Of a DNA stretch of 34,071 nt, positions 18,241 to 26,496 are shown in pieces. The translations under genes were made by a program, and so were the position numbers. The DNA lies in contig NZ_OCNJ01000022.1 in the NCBI RefSeq assembly GCF_900230255.1, positions 1 through 34,071 on the forward strand. The letters are read 5' to 3'. Origin of the DNA: Caenispirillum bisanense. Lineage in GTDB: Bacteria; Pseudomonadota; Alphaproteobacteria; Rhodospirillales; Rhodospirillaceae. Each line of letters starts with the position of its first letter. Positions within the stretch are counted from its first letter, which is position 1. The notes below the pieces were generated by a model. It was not told where the DNA came from and searched no databases. It was given only the letters and a program-made list of their open reading frames with translations.

Positions 18241-18714
18241 TTACAGCCGGGTCGTCCGAATGTGTTCGAGCAATCCTTGCGAAGCCGTCTCGACCATGTC
18301 GAGCACGTCCTCGAACCCTCGCCCCTCGCCGTAGTAGGGGTCGGGCACCTCGTCGTGGTGCAGGCCCGCCCCGTAGGCGAGGAACATCCCCACCTCCGCC
18401 TTCGCGCCGGCCGGCGCCATGGCCTTCAGCGAGCGCAGGTGGCCGCGGTCCATGGCGAGGATGAGGTCGAATTCGGCGAAGTCTTCCGGCGTCACCCGCC
18501 GCGCCCGCTGGCCGGAGATGTCGACCCCGCGCCGCGCCGCTGCCCGCACCGAGCGCGGATCGGGCGGCTCGCCCACGTGATAGCCGGCGACGGCGGCCGA
18601 ATCGGCGGCCACCCGGTCGCCCAGCCCCTCGCGCACCACCAGGTCGCGGAACACGCCCTCGGCGGTCGGCGACCGGCAGATGTTTCCCGTGCAGACGAAC
18701 AGAACCTTGATCAC
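18241..18714 (-). CDS. Low-molecular-weight protein-tyrosine-phosphatase family protein
   Basis: 157 residues. The P-loop is VCTGNICRS (C8, R14) at the N-terminus, and the general acid is D125 in DEVPDPYYG, as in all LMW-PTPs. Besides phosphotyrosine, members next to fructosamine-kinase genes are thought to act as protein-ribulosamine-5-phosphatases, which prepare adducts for the kinase. The adjacent kinase makes that role attractive here. GTG 18714 is the start, forced by the conserved IKVLFVCTGN N-terminus, with GGGTGGG upstream. It is divergent from the sirtuin gene with 84 bases between starts. Confidence 0.92.
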   Translation of the reverse strand: MIKVLFVCTGNICRSPTAEGVFRDLVVREGLGDRVAADSAAVAGYHVGEPPDPRSVRAAARRGVDISGQRARRVTPEDFAEFDLILAMDRGHLRSLKAMAPAGAKAEVGMFLAYGAGLHHDEVPDPYYGEGRGFEDVLDMVETASQGLLEHIRTTRL

Positions 18715-18798
18715 CCCACCCGGTCCTTTCCTTTCCTGCGCCCCCGCCTCTGGATTACCATGCCGGCCCCTGCAACGGAAAGTCCGGAGCCAGCCGCC

Positions 18799-19524
18799 AT
18801 GTCCGCCGCGCATCCCTCCATCGTCGTCCTCACCGGCGCCGGGATCTCGAAGGAATCGGGGCTCGACACCTTCCGCTGCGCCGGCGGCATCTGGGATCGG
18901 GTGAACCTGGAGGACGTGGCGACGCCCGAGGGCTTCGCCCGCGACCCGGCGCTGGTGCAACGCTTCTACGACGACCGTCGCCGCCAGCTGGTGGAAAGCG
19001 ACGTGCAGCCCAACGCCGCCCACGTCGCCCTCGCCCGCCTGGAGCGGGAATGGCCGGGCGAGGTGCTGATCGTCACCCAGAACATCGACGACCTGCACGA
19101 ACGCGCCGGCTCCACCAACCTCATCCACATGCACGGCGAGTTGCTGAAGGTGCGCTGCGACGCCTGCGGAACGATCCAGGCATGGCGCACCGATCTGCAC
19201 GTGGAGACGCCCTGCCCCGCCTGCGCCCACGTCGGCGCCATGCGGCCGCACGTGGTGTGGTTCGGCGAGATGCCGCTGCAGATGGAGCGCATCCACGAGG
19301 CACTCTCCGGCTGCGGCCTGTTCCTGTCCGTCGGCACCTCGGGCAACGTCTATCCGGCCGCCGGTTTCGTGCATGTGGTGCTCGACCTGGGCGACGCCCA
19401 CACCGCCGAGCTGAACCTGGAACCGTCCCTCGGCGCCAGCCTGTTCGAGGAACAGGTCTACGGCCCGGCGACCGAGGTGGTGCCGGCCTACGTGGAGCGC
19501 CTGCTGACCAAGGGCATTCCCTGA
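18799..19524 (+). CDS. cobB: CobB-type sirtuin, NAD-dependent lysine deacylase
   Basis: 241 residues, class III sirtuin. NAD site LTGAGISKESGLDTFR (11-26), QNIDDLHERAG (94-104), catalytic H112 (HMHGEL), and a zinc site of C120/C123 and C139/C142. Y57 and R60 (QRFYDDRRRQL) correspond to the Tyr/Arg pair that binds acidic acyl groups in E. coli CobB and human SIRT5, so desuccinylase and deacetylase activity are both expected. ATG 18799 has GGAG about 9 bases upstream; ATG 18760 would add 13 residues. Confidence 0.93.
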   Translation: MSAAHPSIVVLTGAGISKESGLDTFRCAGGIWDRVNLEDVATPEGFARDPALVQRFYDDRRRQLVESDVQPNAAHVALARLEREWPGEVLIVTQNIDDLHERAGSTNLIHMHGELLKVRCDACGTIQAWRTDLHVETPCPACAHVGAMRPHVVWFGEMPLQMERIHEALSGCGLFLSVGTSGNVYPAAGFVHVVLDLGDAHTAELNLEPSLGASLFEEQVYGPATEVVPAYVERLLTKGIP

Positions 19525-19570
19525 CGCCCGCCTCTTCCGGCGCCGTCGGCGGCGCCCTACATCGCCGGCC

Positions 19571-20185
19571 ATGACGACAGCCCCGCTGCCCAGCCCGCCC
19601 GGCGCCGACCTCGCCGCCCTCATGGCCGAGGCGCGCGCCTGCACCCTGTGCGCCGACGCCTTGCCGCTCGGCCCGCGCCCGACCTTCCGCGCCTCGCCGA
19701 CGGCGCGGCTGCTCATCATCGGGCAGGCGCCGGGGACGCGGGTGCACGAGACCGGCATCCCGTGGAACGACCGCTCCGGCGACCGCCTGCGCGACTGGCT
19801 GGCGCTCGACCGCGAGCGGTTCTACGACGAGTCGCGCATCGCCATCGTGCCCATGGGGTTCTGCTATCCCGGCCGCGACAAGAACGGCGGCGACGCCCCG
19901 CCGCGGCGCGAGTGCGCCCCCCTGTGGCAGCACCGCTTCCGCGCCGCCCTGCCGCAGGTGGCGCTGACGCTGCTCATCGGCATCCACGCCCAGACCTATT
20001 GGCTCGGCGTCCTGCGCCGGGGCCGTTCCATGACCGAAACGGTCGCCGACTGGCGATCCATGCCCGAGGGCCTCCTCCCCCTGCCGCACCCGAGTTGGCG
20101 CAACACCGCCTGGCTGCGGCGCAATCCGTGGTTCGAGGCCGACCTGGTGCCCGAGTTGCGCAGGCGGGTCGCCGCAGTCCTATAG
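19571..20185 (+). CDS. Uracil-DNA glycosylase family protein
   Basis: 204 residues. The UDG-superfamily motif A is LLIIGQAPGTRVHETG (47-62) and the C-terminal motif is LPHPSWRNTAW, like the HPSxRN of family 4/5-type glycosylases. C24 and C27 (ARACTLCAD) start the domain, as in iron-sulfur UDGs, but I cannot see the matching second Cys pair, so a cluster is doubtful. The subgroup with GQAPG...G.PWND.SGDRLR.WL is common in proteobacteria, and its DNA-repair activity is less well studied than that of canonical enzymes. Start ATG 19571, 46 bases after the sirtuin. Confidence 0.82.
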   Translation: MTTAPLPSPPGADLAALMAEARACTLCADALPLGPRPTFRASPTARLLIIGQAPGTRVHETGIPWNDRSGDRLRDWLALDRERFYDESRIAIVPMGFCYPGRDKNGGDAPPRRECAPLWQHRFRAALPQVALTLLIGIHAQTYWLGVLRRGRSMTETVADWRSMPEGLLPLPHPSWRNTAWLRRNPWFEADLVPELRRRVAAVL

Positions 20186-20256
20186 GGACTCGCTTTCCGC
20201 TGAAAAGCTGCTACATCACCGTTTCTCACCAACTCATTCCGCTGAACGGAGGCGCG

Positions 20257-20886
20257 ATGGACCGTGTCTTTGCGTGGGGTCCGGCCGAGACGGTCGCCGA
20301 TCCCGCCCGCTCGATCCTGCCCGACAGGTTCGAGCCGAGCTCCTGGGCCACCCGGGAGGTCTTCACCGCCGACGAATGCGCCGCCATCGTCGCCCTGCGG
20401 GAGCGCCGCGCCGCGGCCGCCGGCACGCTGGTCAACGGCGTCGCCACCGACGGCATCCGCCGCTCCCGCCTCATCTGGCTGGAGCAGGACGACCCCGAGG
20501 TGGAGTGGATCGCCCAGCGCCTCACCCGCGCCGTCGCCGATCTCAACCGCGACCATTTCGGCTTCGCACTGAGCGGCTTCGACGAGCAGATCCAGCTCAC
20601 CGAGTACACCGACGCCAACCTGGGCTTCTACGACTGGCACTCCGACGTGGGCGGCCGCGGCATCCCGCGCACCCGCAAGCTGACGCTGACCGTGCAGCTG
20701 TCGGACCCGGCCGAGTACGAGGGCGGCGCGCTGGAGCTGAACTTCAACGGCAACCCGGTGGAAGCCCCGCGCGACCGCGGCGTCGGCACCGCCTTCCCCA
20801 GCTACACCCTGCACCGCGTCGGCCCGGTCACGAGCGGCGTGCGGAATTCGCTGGTGGTGTGGACGCACGGCCCCCGCTTCACCTGA
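20257..20886 (+). CDS. 2OG-Fe(II) oxygenase (PKHD-type prolyl hydroxylase fold)
   Basis: 209 residues. Iron ligands are H128 and D130 (YDWHSDVG) and H186 (YTLHRVGP). R196 (SGVRNSLVVW) binds 2-oxoglutarate. The spacing matches P4Hc/PKHD-type dioxygenases, including GGALELNF (156-163) before the distal His. The substrate is not evident; it could be a protein side chain. ATG 20257 has ACGGAGG 5 bases upstream. It lies 71 bases after the UDG-like gene in the same direction and converges on the J-domain gene. Confidence 0.88.
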   Translation: MDRVFAWGPAETVADPARSILPDRFEPSSWATREVFTADECAAIVALRERRAAAAGTLVNGVATDGIRRSRLIWLEQDDPEVEWIAQRLTRAVADLNRDHFGFALSGFDEQIQLTEYTDANLGFYDWHSDVGGRGIPRTRKLTLTVQLSDPAEYEGGALELNFNGNPVEAPRDRGVGTAFPSYTLHRVGPVTSGVRNSLVVWTHGPRFT

Positions 20887-20925
20887 GGGGGGCGCGGCGA
20901 TCCTCCATCGCGCCGGCCGGCGCGG

Positions 20926-21672
20926 TCAGCGCAGCATCTCCATGGCGGCGTTGATCTGCGCCATGCGCTCGTGGCTGCCGTAGCGGCCGTCCGGGTGGTG
21001 GATGGTCGCCAGCATGCGGAAGCGCGCCCGCAGGGTGTGCCGGTCCGGCCGCGCCGATGGGGCGAAGCCGAGCACGAAGAGCGCTTCCTCGCGCGTCTGC
21101 ACGCCGTCGGGCAGCGGCTCGAACGCCAGCACCGAAACGACCGCCCGCAGCCGCGCCAGTTCCTCCAGGATCGCCGGGTCGGGCGCCGCCGCCTTGGGGG
21201 GCGGCGGCGGCGGCGGAGGAGGAGGAGGCGGGGGCGGTGGTGGCGGAGGGGGTGGCGGCGGTTCCGGCTTCGGCTGGGCGGCGGCCGTGCGCTGCGGCTT
21301 GGCGCGGGGGTCGACCAGATCGACGCGGCGCTCCCCCGCCTCCAGCTTCAGGGCGATGTCGAGCGCCCGGCGGATGAAGGGGATGGACAGGCCGGGCACG
21401 GTGCGCACCTGCAGGCGCGGCTTGCGCTTCCACGGCCGGCCCTGCGACGGGCCGCTCTTCAGCACCACGGTCTCGCGGTCGTCCTCGGCCGGGCCGCCCG
21501 GATCGGGGTGACTCTCGATGTCGAGCGGCGGCACCACCAGCATGACCGAACGCGCGATGTCGCCGCTGTTCACGCCGCGGCGGCGGGCCAGCGCCTCCAC
21601 CGCATCGCGGAAGGCGGCGGCGCAGGGAACCGTGTACGAGGCCTTGACGTGGCCGCTGCCAGCGCCGCTCAC
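20926..21672 (-). CDS. J-domain protein with a 22-proline linker
   Basis: 248 residues. An N-terminal segment (about 8-50) contains a helix-rich region, AFRDAVEALARRRGVNSGDIARS, of ribbon-helix-helix-like character. A charged middle is followed by 22 uninterrupted prolines (138-159), a helix (167-180), and a C-terminal J-domain-like part (about 190-248) with HPD at 226-228 (TIHHPDGRYGS). The HPD implies a DnaK partner. The J domain at the C-terminus resembles DjlA-type or specialised co-chaperones. The start is GTG 21672: an in-frame stop lies about 40 bases further upstream and no ATG is available, though no clear ribosome site is seen. Long proline runs slow ribosomes and normally need EF-P. 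Confidence 0.75.
   Translation of the reverse strand: MSGAGSGHVKASYTVPCAAAFRDAVEALARRRGVNSGDIARSVMLVVPPLDIESHPDPGGPAEDDRETVVLKSGPSQGRPWKRKPRLQVRTVPGLSIPFIRRALDIALKLEAGERRVDLVDPRAKPQRTAAAQPKPEPPPPPPPPPPPPPPPPPPPPPPKAAAPDPAILEELARLRAVVSVLAFEPLPDGVQTREEALFVLGFAPSARPDRHTLRARFRMLATIHHPDGRYGSHERMAQINAAMEMLR
21196..21261. repeat. GGN-repeat tract encoding 22 prolines
   Basis: 66 bases of irregular GGC/GGA/GGG/GGT triplets on the plus strand, read as 22 Pro codons on the minus strand. The mixed third positions suggest the tract is selected as protein rather than being a recent pure slippage expansion, but its length may still vary between strains. Confidence 0.85.
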
Positions 21673-21955
21673 GGGCCCGAGTCCGCGTTGAGGTTTCGTG
21701 ACATTTCAATGCCTTGCCGCAATGGATCGGCCGGGACTCCGGCGTTCCCGGAAGTGTCGTATTGCGCTGCGGCGGCGTCAACTGCATTTGCAGGCACGGC
21801 CGCAAATCCGCATCGGAAGCGAAACGAACCGGCGCCCCGGAGCCCCCGTCCCCGCCGGCCTTGGTGCCGCGGCCGTCCGGTGGTACACCTCGCAAGCGCC
21901 GCCGCGGCTCCCCAAGTCCCGGCGATCCCGCCAACCCTCTGTAGAAGTGCGAAGG

Positions 21956-23494
21956 ATGACGACGCAGCACCCGCTCCGCCTGTTCAACAGCCTGGGCCGC
22001 GAGGTTCAGGAGTTCCAGCCCATCGACCCGCGGAACGTGCGCGTCTACTCCTGTGGCCCGACGGTCTACAACTATGCCCACATCGGCAACCTGCGCGCCT
22101 ACGTCTTCGCCGACACGCTGCGCCGGGTGCTGACCTTCAAGGGCTACAACGTCACCCACGTCATCAACATCACCGACGTGGGCCACCTGACGTCCGACGC
22201 CGACACCGGCGACGACAAGATGGAACTGGCGGCCAGCCGCGAGAAGAAGTCCATCTGGGACATCGCCGCCCACTACACCGACGTCTTCAAGGACGACGTG
22301 CGCCGCCTCAACATCCTGGCGCCCAGCCATTGGACGCCGGCGACGCAGCACATCCAGGAGATGATCGCCTTCGCCCGCGAGCTGGACGCCGCCGGCTACC
22401 TGTATGAGCTGGAGGACGGCGCCTACTTCGACACCTCCAAGGTGCCGAACTACGGCCAGCTCGGCCTGCTCGACCTCGCCGGCATGGACGAAGAGCACCG
22501 CCGCATCGACGGCCCCGGCGGCAAGCGCCACCCGGCCGACTTCGCCGTCTGGCGCAAGAGCCCGGCCGGCGTGCAGCGGCAGATGGAATGGCACAGCCCG
22601 TGGGGCGTCGGCGCGCCGGGCTGGCACCTCGAATGCTCGGTCATGTCCATGAAGTACCTGGGCGAGCAGTTCGACATCCACACCGGCGGCATCGACCACC
22701 GCCAGGTCCACCACTGCAACGAAATCGCCCAGAACCAGGGCTACTGCGGCTCCGGCAAGACCGGCGCCAACTGGTGGATGCACAACGAATTCCTCATCAT
22801 GCGCGACGGCAAGATGTCGAAGTCGTCGGGCAAGTTCCTCACCCTGCAGAGCATCGTCGACCAGGGCATCCACCCGCTGGTCTACCGGCTGTTCCTGCTC
22901 GGCGCCTCCTACCGCTCGTCGCTGGAGTTCACCTGGGACGCCCTGGTCGGCACCCGCGCCGCGCTGCGCCGCCTGCTGCTGCGCATCGCCGACCTGAAGT
23001 CCAAGATGGCCGATGCCGAGGTGGCGCGGCTGGCCGGCGAGATGCGCTACAGCTCCGGCGGCTCGCTCGCCTACATCCGCGAGCAGCTGACCGCCGGCCT
23101 GTCGCCCAAGGCCGCCGAGTGGGCCGACCGCCTCGACGCCGCGGTGTCCAACGACCTGGCGACGCCGGCCGCGGTGGCCCTGTTGAACGAGATCCTGTTC
23201 GACAAGAAGCTGGCGCCCGAGGAAGGGCTGAAGCTCGCCGCCCTGGCCGACCTCGTGCTCGGTGTCGAGCTGCTGACCCTGACGGCCGAGGACCTGGTGA
23301 TCCGCCCGGCCGGCCAGACGCTCGACGAGGCGACCATCACCGCCCGCCTCGCCGAGCGCACCGAGGCCCGCAAGGCCAAGGACTTCGCCCGCTCCGACGC
23401 CATCCGCGACGAGTTGCAGGCGCAGGGCGTCGGCATCATGGACACGCCCCAGGGCACCACCTTCGAGTGGCTGCCGCTGATCGGCGGCGAGTGA
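21956..23494 (+). CDS. cysS: Cysteinyl-tRNA synthetase
   Basis: 512 residues. Class Ia signatures HIGN (42-45) and KMSKS (286-290) are intact. Zinc ligands by alignment with E. coli CysRS are C33, C227, H252 and E256. It charges tRNA-Cys in the cytosol. The usual GGxDLxFPHHENE loop is replaced by GGIDHRQVHHCNEIAQN, a variant seen in some CysRS lineages. ATG 21956 (MTTQHPLRLF) has GAAGG directly upstream. 283 bases separate it from the divergent J-domain gene; I see no riboswitch or clear promoter there. Confidence 0.96.
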   Translation: MTTQHPLRLFNSLGREVQEFQPIDPRNVRVYSCGPTVYNYAHIGNLRAYVFADTLRRVLTFKGYNVTHVINITDVGHLTSDADTGDDKMELAASREKKSIWDIAAHYTDVFKDDVRRLNILAPSHWTPATQHIQEMIAFARELDAAGYLYELEDGAYFDTSKVPNYGQLGLLDLAGMDEEHRRIDGPGGKRHPADFAVWRKSPAGVQRQMEWHSPWGVGAPGWHLECSVMSMKYLGEQFDIHTGGIDHRQVHHCNEIAQNQGYCGSGKTGANWWMHNEFLIMRDGKMSKSSGKFLTLQSIVDQGIHPLVYRLFLLGASYRSSLEFTWDALVGTRAALRRLLLRIADLKSKMADAEVARLAGEMRYSSGGSLAYIREQLTAGLSPKAAEWADRLDAAVSNDLATPAAVALLNEILFDKKLAPEEGLKLAALADLVLGVELLTLTAEDLVIRPAGQTLDEATITARLAERTEARKAKDFARSDAIRDELQAQGVGIMDTPQGTTFEWLPLIGGE

Positions 23495-23498
23495 TCAC

Positions 23499-23533
23499 CC
23501 GTCCTGCGGCGGGCTCCGCTCGCCGCAGGACGG
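23499..23533. terminator. Hairpin after cysS (13-bp perfect stem, no T-run)
   Basis: CCGTCCTGCGGCG (23499-23511) pairs perfectly with CGCCGCAGGACGG (23521-23533) around a 9-base loop, starting 5 bases after the cysS stop. There is no T-tract after it, so it may end transcription only weakly or simply protect the 3' end of the mRNA. Confidence 0.5.
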
Positions 23534-23628
23534 ACGGCGCCTGAGGGCCGAACACTCGACATCCCGGTGATCCCGGTTCGGTGGGGGCGCGTAAGGCAGA
23601 CAGCGTCCCCACCGGCCGGAGGCCCGCC

Positions 23629-24201
23629 ATGCCGATCCGCCTGCTGCTCGCCGTCCTGATCGTCCTGCTGCCGACCTCCGTCCGCGCCGCCGAGGCCGAG
23701 GCCCTGTGGCAGTCCTTGCGCGACGGCGGCCGGGTGGTGATCCTGCGCCACGCGCTGGCCCCCGGCACCGGCGACCCGCCGAACTTCCGCCTCGACGATT
23801 GCTCCACCCAGCGAAACCTCGACGACCGCGGCCGCGCCCAGGCGCGGGCTTTGGGCGATGCCTTCCGTGATCACGCCGTCCCGGTCGCCCGCGTCCTCAC
23901 CAGCCGCTGGTGCCGCGCCGCCGAGACGGCCGACCTGATGGCCCTGGCCCCGCCGGAGCCCGAGCCGCTGTTGAACAGCTTCTTCGGCGACCGCGCCAGC
24001 GGCCCGGCCCAGATCGCCGGCCTGCGCCGCCTGCTCGACGGCCTGCCGCGCGACGGCGACACGGTGGTGATGGTGACGCATCAGGTGGTCATCACCGGCC
24101 TGACCGACGTCTTCCCGGCCAGCGGCGAGGGCGTCGTGCTGCGCCTGCTGCCCGGCGGCGGCACCGCGGTGGAGGGTCGCCTGCCGCCGCCGCAGCCGTG
24201 A
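23629..24201 (+). CDS. Secreted histidine phosphatase family protein
   Basis: 190 residues. Signal peptide (about 1-20, ending SVRAA), then the RHA phospho-acceptor motif (R40-H41-A42), the second Arg in SRWCRAAETA (about R96) and distal MVTHQVVITG (H151). This is a small SixA-like or 'histidine phosphatase' fold that acts in the periplasm; the substrate is unknown. ATG 23629 is preceded by GGAGG 6 bases upstream. The stop codon is embedded in the left arm of the following terminator. Confidence 0.85.
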   Translation: MPIRLLLAVLIVLLPTSVRAAEAEALWQSLRDGGRVVILRHALAPGTGDPPNFRLDDCSTQRNLDDRGRAQARALGDAFRDHAVPVARVLTSRWCRAAETADLMALAPPEPEPLLNSFFGDRASGPAQIAGLRRLLDGLPRDGDTVVMVTHQVVITGLTDVFPASGEGVVLRLLPGGGTAVEGRLPPPQP

Positions 24202-24221
24202 CGATTCCGTCACGGCTTTTT
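24194..24221 (+). terminator. Rho-independent terminator after the phosphatase gene
   Basis: AGCCGTGAC (24194-24202) and GTCACGGCT (24209-24217) form a perfect 9-bp stem with a GATTCC loop, followed by a run of five T (24217-24221). The stop codon TGA (24199-24201) lies in the stem. It insulates the glucan operon from upstream transcription. Confidence 0.85.
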
Positions 24222-24405
24222 CACACGCCCTCCGTGACACTAGAAATCCCGCCGGACGCAGAGGGTGACGGCACAGATTCCCGCGTTCCTGCGCGCAACG
24301 GCGGTATCGGATGCACGTTGTACCTGCGGCTGACTTCCCGGCGGCCCCGCCGCTGCTCGCGGAGGCCCGCCAGCCGCCCCGACAACAGCATCCGACGCCA
24401 TATCG

Positions 24406-26034
24406 ATGACCGCCTCCGACTCTTCCGCTCCGGCCCGCGCCGTCAGCCGGCGCTCCCTTCTCGCCGGACTGCTCGGCGCCACCGCGCTCACCCTGTCGGG
24501 CCGCGCCCTCGCGGCGCCGCCGCCGGTGACCCCGGGCGCCGCCGCCGACGCGGCTCCGGCCGCCGCCACCGCACCGACCGGCGCGCCGTTCTCCTATGAC
24601 TGGCTGGTGAGCGAGGCGCGCCGGCTGGCGGGCGAAAGCTACCAGAGCGGCGACGGCGCCCTGCCCAAGGTGCTCGCCGACCTGTCCTACGACCAGTACC
24701 GCGACATCCGCTACCGCGGCGACCACGCCCTGTGGCGCGACGTATCGCCCTACGAGGTGCAGTTCTTCCACCTCGGCGCCTATTACGACCGGCCGGTGGC
24801 GGTGTTCGACGTGGAGGGCGGCGTCGCCCGGCCCGTCACTTACCGCCCCGCCGACTTCGACCTCGGCCGCAACCGCTTCGCCGAGCCGCTGCCCGACGAC
24901 CTGGGCTTCGCCGGCGTGCGGGTGCACTACCCGCTCAACGATCCCGAGGTGCTGGACGAGCTGCTCGTGTTCCTGGGCGCCAGCTATTTCCGGGCGCTCG
25001 GCCGCGGCACCCGCTACGGCATATCGAGCCGCGCCGTCGCCGTCGACACCGGCCTGCCCAAGGGCGAGGAATTCCCCGCCTTCACCCGCCTCTACCTGGA
25101 ACGGCCGGCGGAGCGCGGCTCGCCGCTCATGGTGCACGCCCTGCTCGACGGCCCGAGCCTGACCGGCGCCTACCGCTTCGCCGTGCAGCCGGGCGAGACC
25201 ACGGCGGTGGACGTCACCGCCCGCCTGTTCTTCCGCACCGACGTCGAACGCCTCGGCCTCGCGCCGCTGACCAGCATGTTCGACCACGGCCCGAGCGACC
25301 CGGCCGACCACCCCGACTACCGCCCGCGCGTCCACGACAGCCAGGGCCTGCTGCTGCATTCCGGCACCGGCGAGTGGATCTGGCGCCCCTTGCGCAACCC
25401 GCGCGCCCTCGCCCTCTCCGCTTTCCAGGAAACGGCGCCCAAGGGCTTCGGGCTGCTGCAGCGGGTGCGCGAGTTCGACGCCTACGAGGACCTGGAGGCG
25501 CGCTACGACCTGCGGCCGTCGCTGTGGATCGAGCCCAAGGGCGACTGGGGCGAGGGGGCGGTGACGCTGCTCGAAATCCCGACGCCGGACGAGACCCACG
25601 ACAACATCGTCGCCTTCTGGCAGCCCAAGGCCCCCGCCAAGGCCGGCGGCGAGGCGGTGCTGCGCTACGTCATGCACTGGGGCCTCGCCGGCCCGCAGCA
25701 GCCGCTGGCCCGCGCCGTCGAAACCCGCCTCGGCCGCGGCGGCCTGCCCGGCCAGCAGGAAGAGGCGGAAACCAAGCGCAAGGTGGTGGTCGACTTCGTC
25801 GGCGGGCCGCTGCCCGACCTGCCGCCGGACGCCGACGTGGTGCCGGTGCTCGAAGCCAACGGCATCGAGGCGGGCGAGATCGTCGCCCACCCGAACCCGG
25901 TCACCGGCGGCCTGCGGGTGTTCTTCGACCTGCCCGTGCCGACCGAGGACACCACCGCCGAGTTGCGGTGCCGCCTGACGCTCGACGGCAGGCCCATATC
26001 GGAAACGTGGAGCTTCCAATGGTCCAGCATCTGA
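24406..26034 (+). CDS. opgG: Periplasmic glucan biosynthesis protein OpgG/OpgD (MdoG family, GH186)
   Basis: 542 residues, the full MdoG length. A twin-arginine signal (S14-R15-R16-S17-L18-L19, hydrophobic core to about 34, AxA cleavage near 36) sends it folded to the periplasm; among E. coli homologues the Tat signal is a feature of OpgD, so opgD is a fair alternative name. The mature protein starts APFSYDWLVSEARRLA and has typical LSYDQYRDIRYR, VQFFHLGAYYDRPV and FYDLEARYDLRPS-like stretches. The family shapes or trims beta-glucan made by OpgH; OpgD is a GH186 beta-1,2-glucanase. First gene of a tight operon; no clear ribosome site precedes ATG 24406. The 204-base leader holds the terminator above but no promoter I can defend. 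Confidence 0.93.
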   Translation: MTASDSSAPARAVSRRSLLAGLLGATALTLSGRALAAPPPVTPGAAADAAPAAATAPTGAPFSYDWLVSEARRLAGESYQSGDGALPKVLADLSYDQYRDIRYRGDHALWRDVSPYEVQFFHLGAYYDRPVAVFDVEGGVARPVTYRPADFDLGRNRFAEPLPDDLGFAGVRVHYPLNDPEVLDELLVFLGASYFRALGRGTRYGISSRAVAVDTGLPKGEEFPAFTRLYLERPAERGSPLMVHALLDGPSLTGAYRFAVQPGETTAVDVTARLFFRTDVERLGLAPLTSMFDHGPSDPADHPDYRPRVHDSQGLLLHSGTGEWIWRPLRNPRALALSAFQETAPKGFGLLQRVREFDAYEDLEARYDLRPSLWIEPKGDWGEGAVTLLEIPTPDETHDNIVAFWQPKAPAKAGGEAVLRYVMHWGLAGPQQPLARAVETRLGRGGLPGQQEEAETKRKVVVDFVGGPLPDLPPDADVVPVLEANGIEAGEIVAHPNPVTGGLRVFFDLPVPTEDTTAELRCRLTLDGRPISETWSFQWSSI

Positions 26035-26480
26035 CGCTCGCGGCCGCTGCGCTGCCCGACGGCCCGGTCGCCTCCGCGCCGCCCGACGCGACGGCCCAGA
26101 TCGAGGCCTTCTGGCGCCACCTCCGCCTGAAGACCGCCGTCTACCTGGCCCAGGCGCACGGCCTGCCGCGGCCGCAGGCCATGGAGGAGGCACGCGGCGT
26201 GATCGAGTCGGTGCGCCGCGACACCCACGTGCCCGACCGCGAGACCGCCCTCGGGCAGTGCCTCATCGCCGCCGCCGCCCGCGCCGCGGCGCTGAGCCGT
26301 ACGCTGCCGCTGCGGCCGACCGTCCTGCCGGTGGCCGGCCTGCCCATGAACCCGCAGCCGCTCGCCCCCATCCTCATCGCACCGTCGCCGGTGGTGGGGG
26401 CGGCCCGTCTGTGGGCCATGGCCGCCGCCGCCATGGTGGTTCCGGCGCTGGCCGCCTTCGCGGCCCTCGTCCTCGTCTGA
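26019..26480 (+). CDS. Small membrane-anchored protein in the opgI position
   Basis: 153 residues, starting 16 bases before the opgG stop and ending 16 bases before opgH, so translation is probably coupled. Residues 25-95 are soluble and helical (AFWRHLRLKTAVYLAQAHG, EEARGVIESVRRDTHVPD), residues 98-126 are a Pro-rich linker, and 130-153 form one membrane helix at the C-terminus. The soluble part is predicted cytosolic. No named domain is recognised. In Rhodobacter sphaeroides the operon is opgGIHC with a small gene opgI of unclear role between opgG and opgH; this gene occupies the same place, but I cannot show sequence homology. It may be a partner of OpgH. Confidence 0.78.
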   Translation: MVQHLTLAAAALPDGPVASAPPDATAQIEAFWRHLRLKTAVYLAQAHGLPRPQAMEEARGVIESVRRDTHVPDRETALGQCLIAAAARAAALSRTLPLRPTVLPVAGLPMNPQPLAPILIAPSPVVGAARLWAMAAAAMVVPALAAFAALVLV

Positions 26481-26496
26481 TCACAGGAGGCCGCCC

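Noticed and set aside
21196-21261. Short tandem DNA repeat or CRISPR-like array
   Set aside because: Irregular GGN triplets in frame with a protein; no spacers.
21673-21955. T-box or other riboswitch in the cysS leader
   Set aside because: No T-box consensus or terminator/antiterminator pair seen; T-boxes are also not expected for cysS in this class.
23499-23533. Strong intrinsic terminator after cysS
   Set aside because: Stem is excellent but there is no T-tract, so it is listed only as a hairpin of moderate confidence.
23071-26193. Minus-strand open frame of 1040 codons across cysS, the phosphatase and opgG
   Set aside because: It spans three clear plus-strand genes and a terminator and has no domain.
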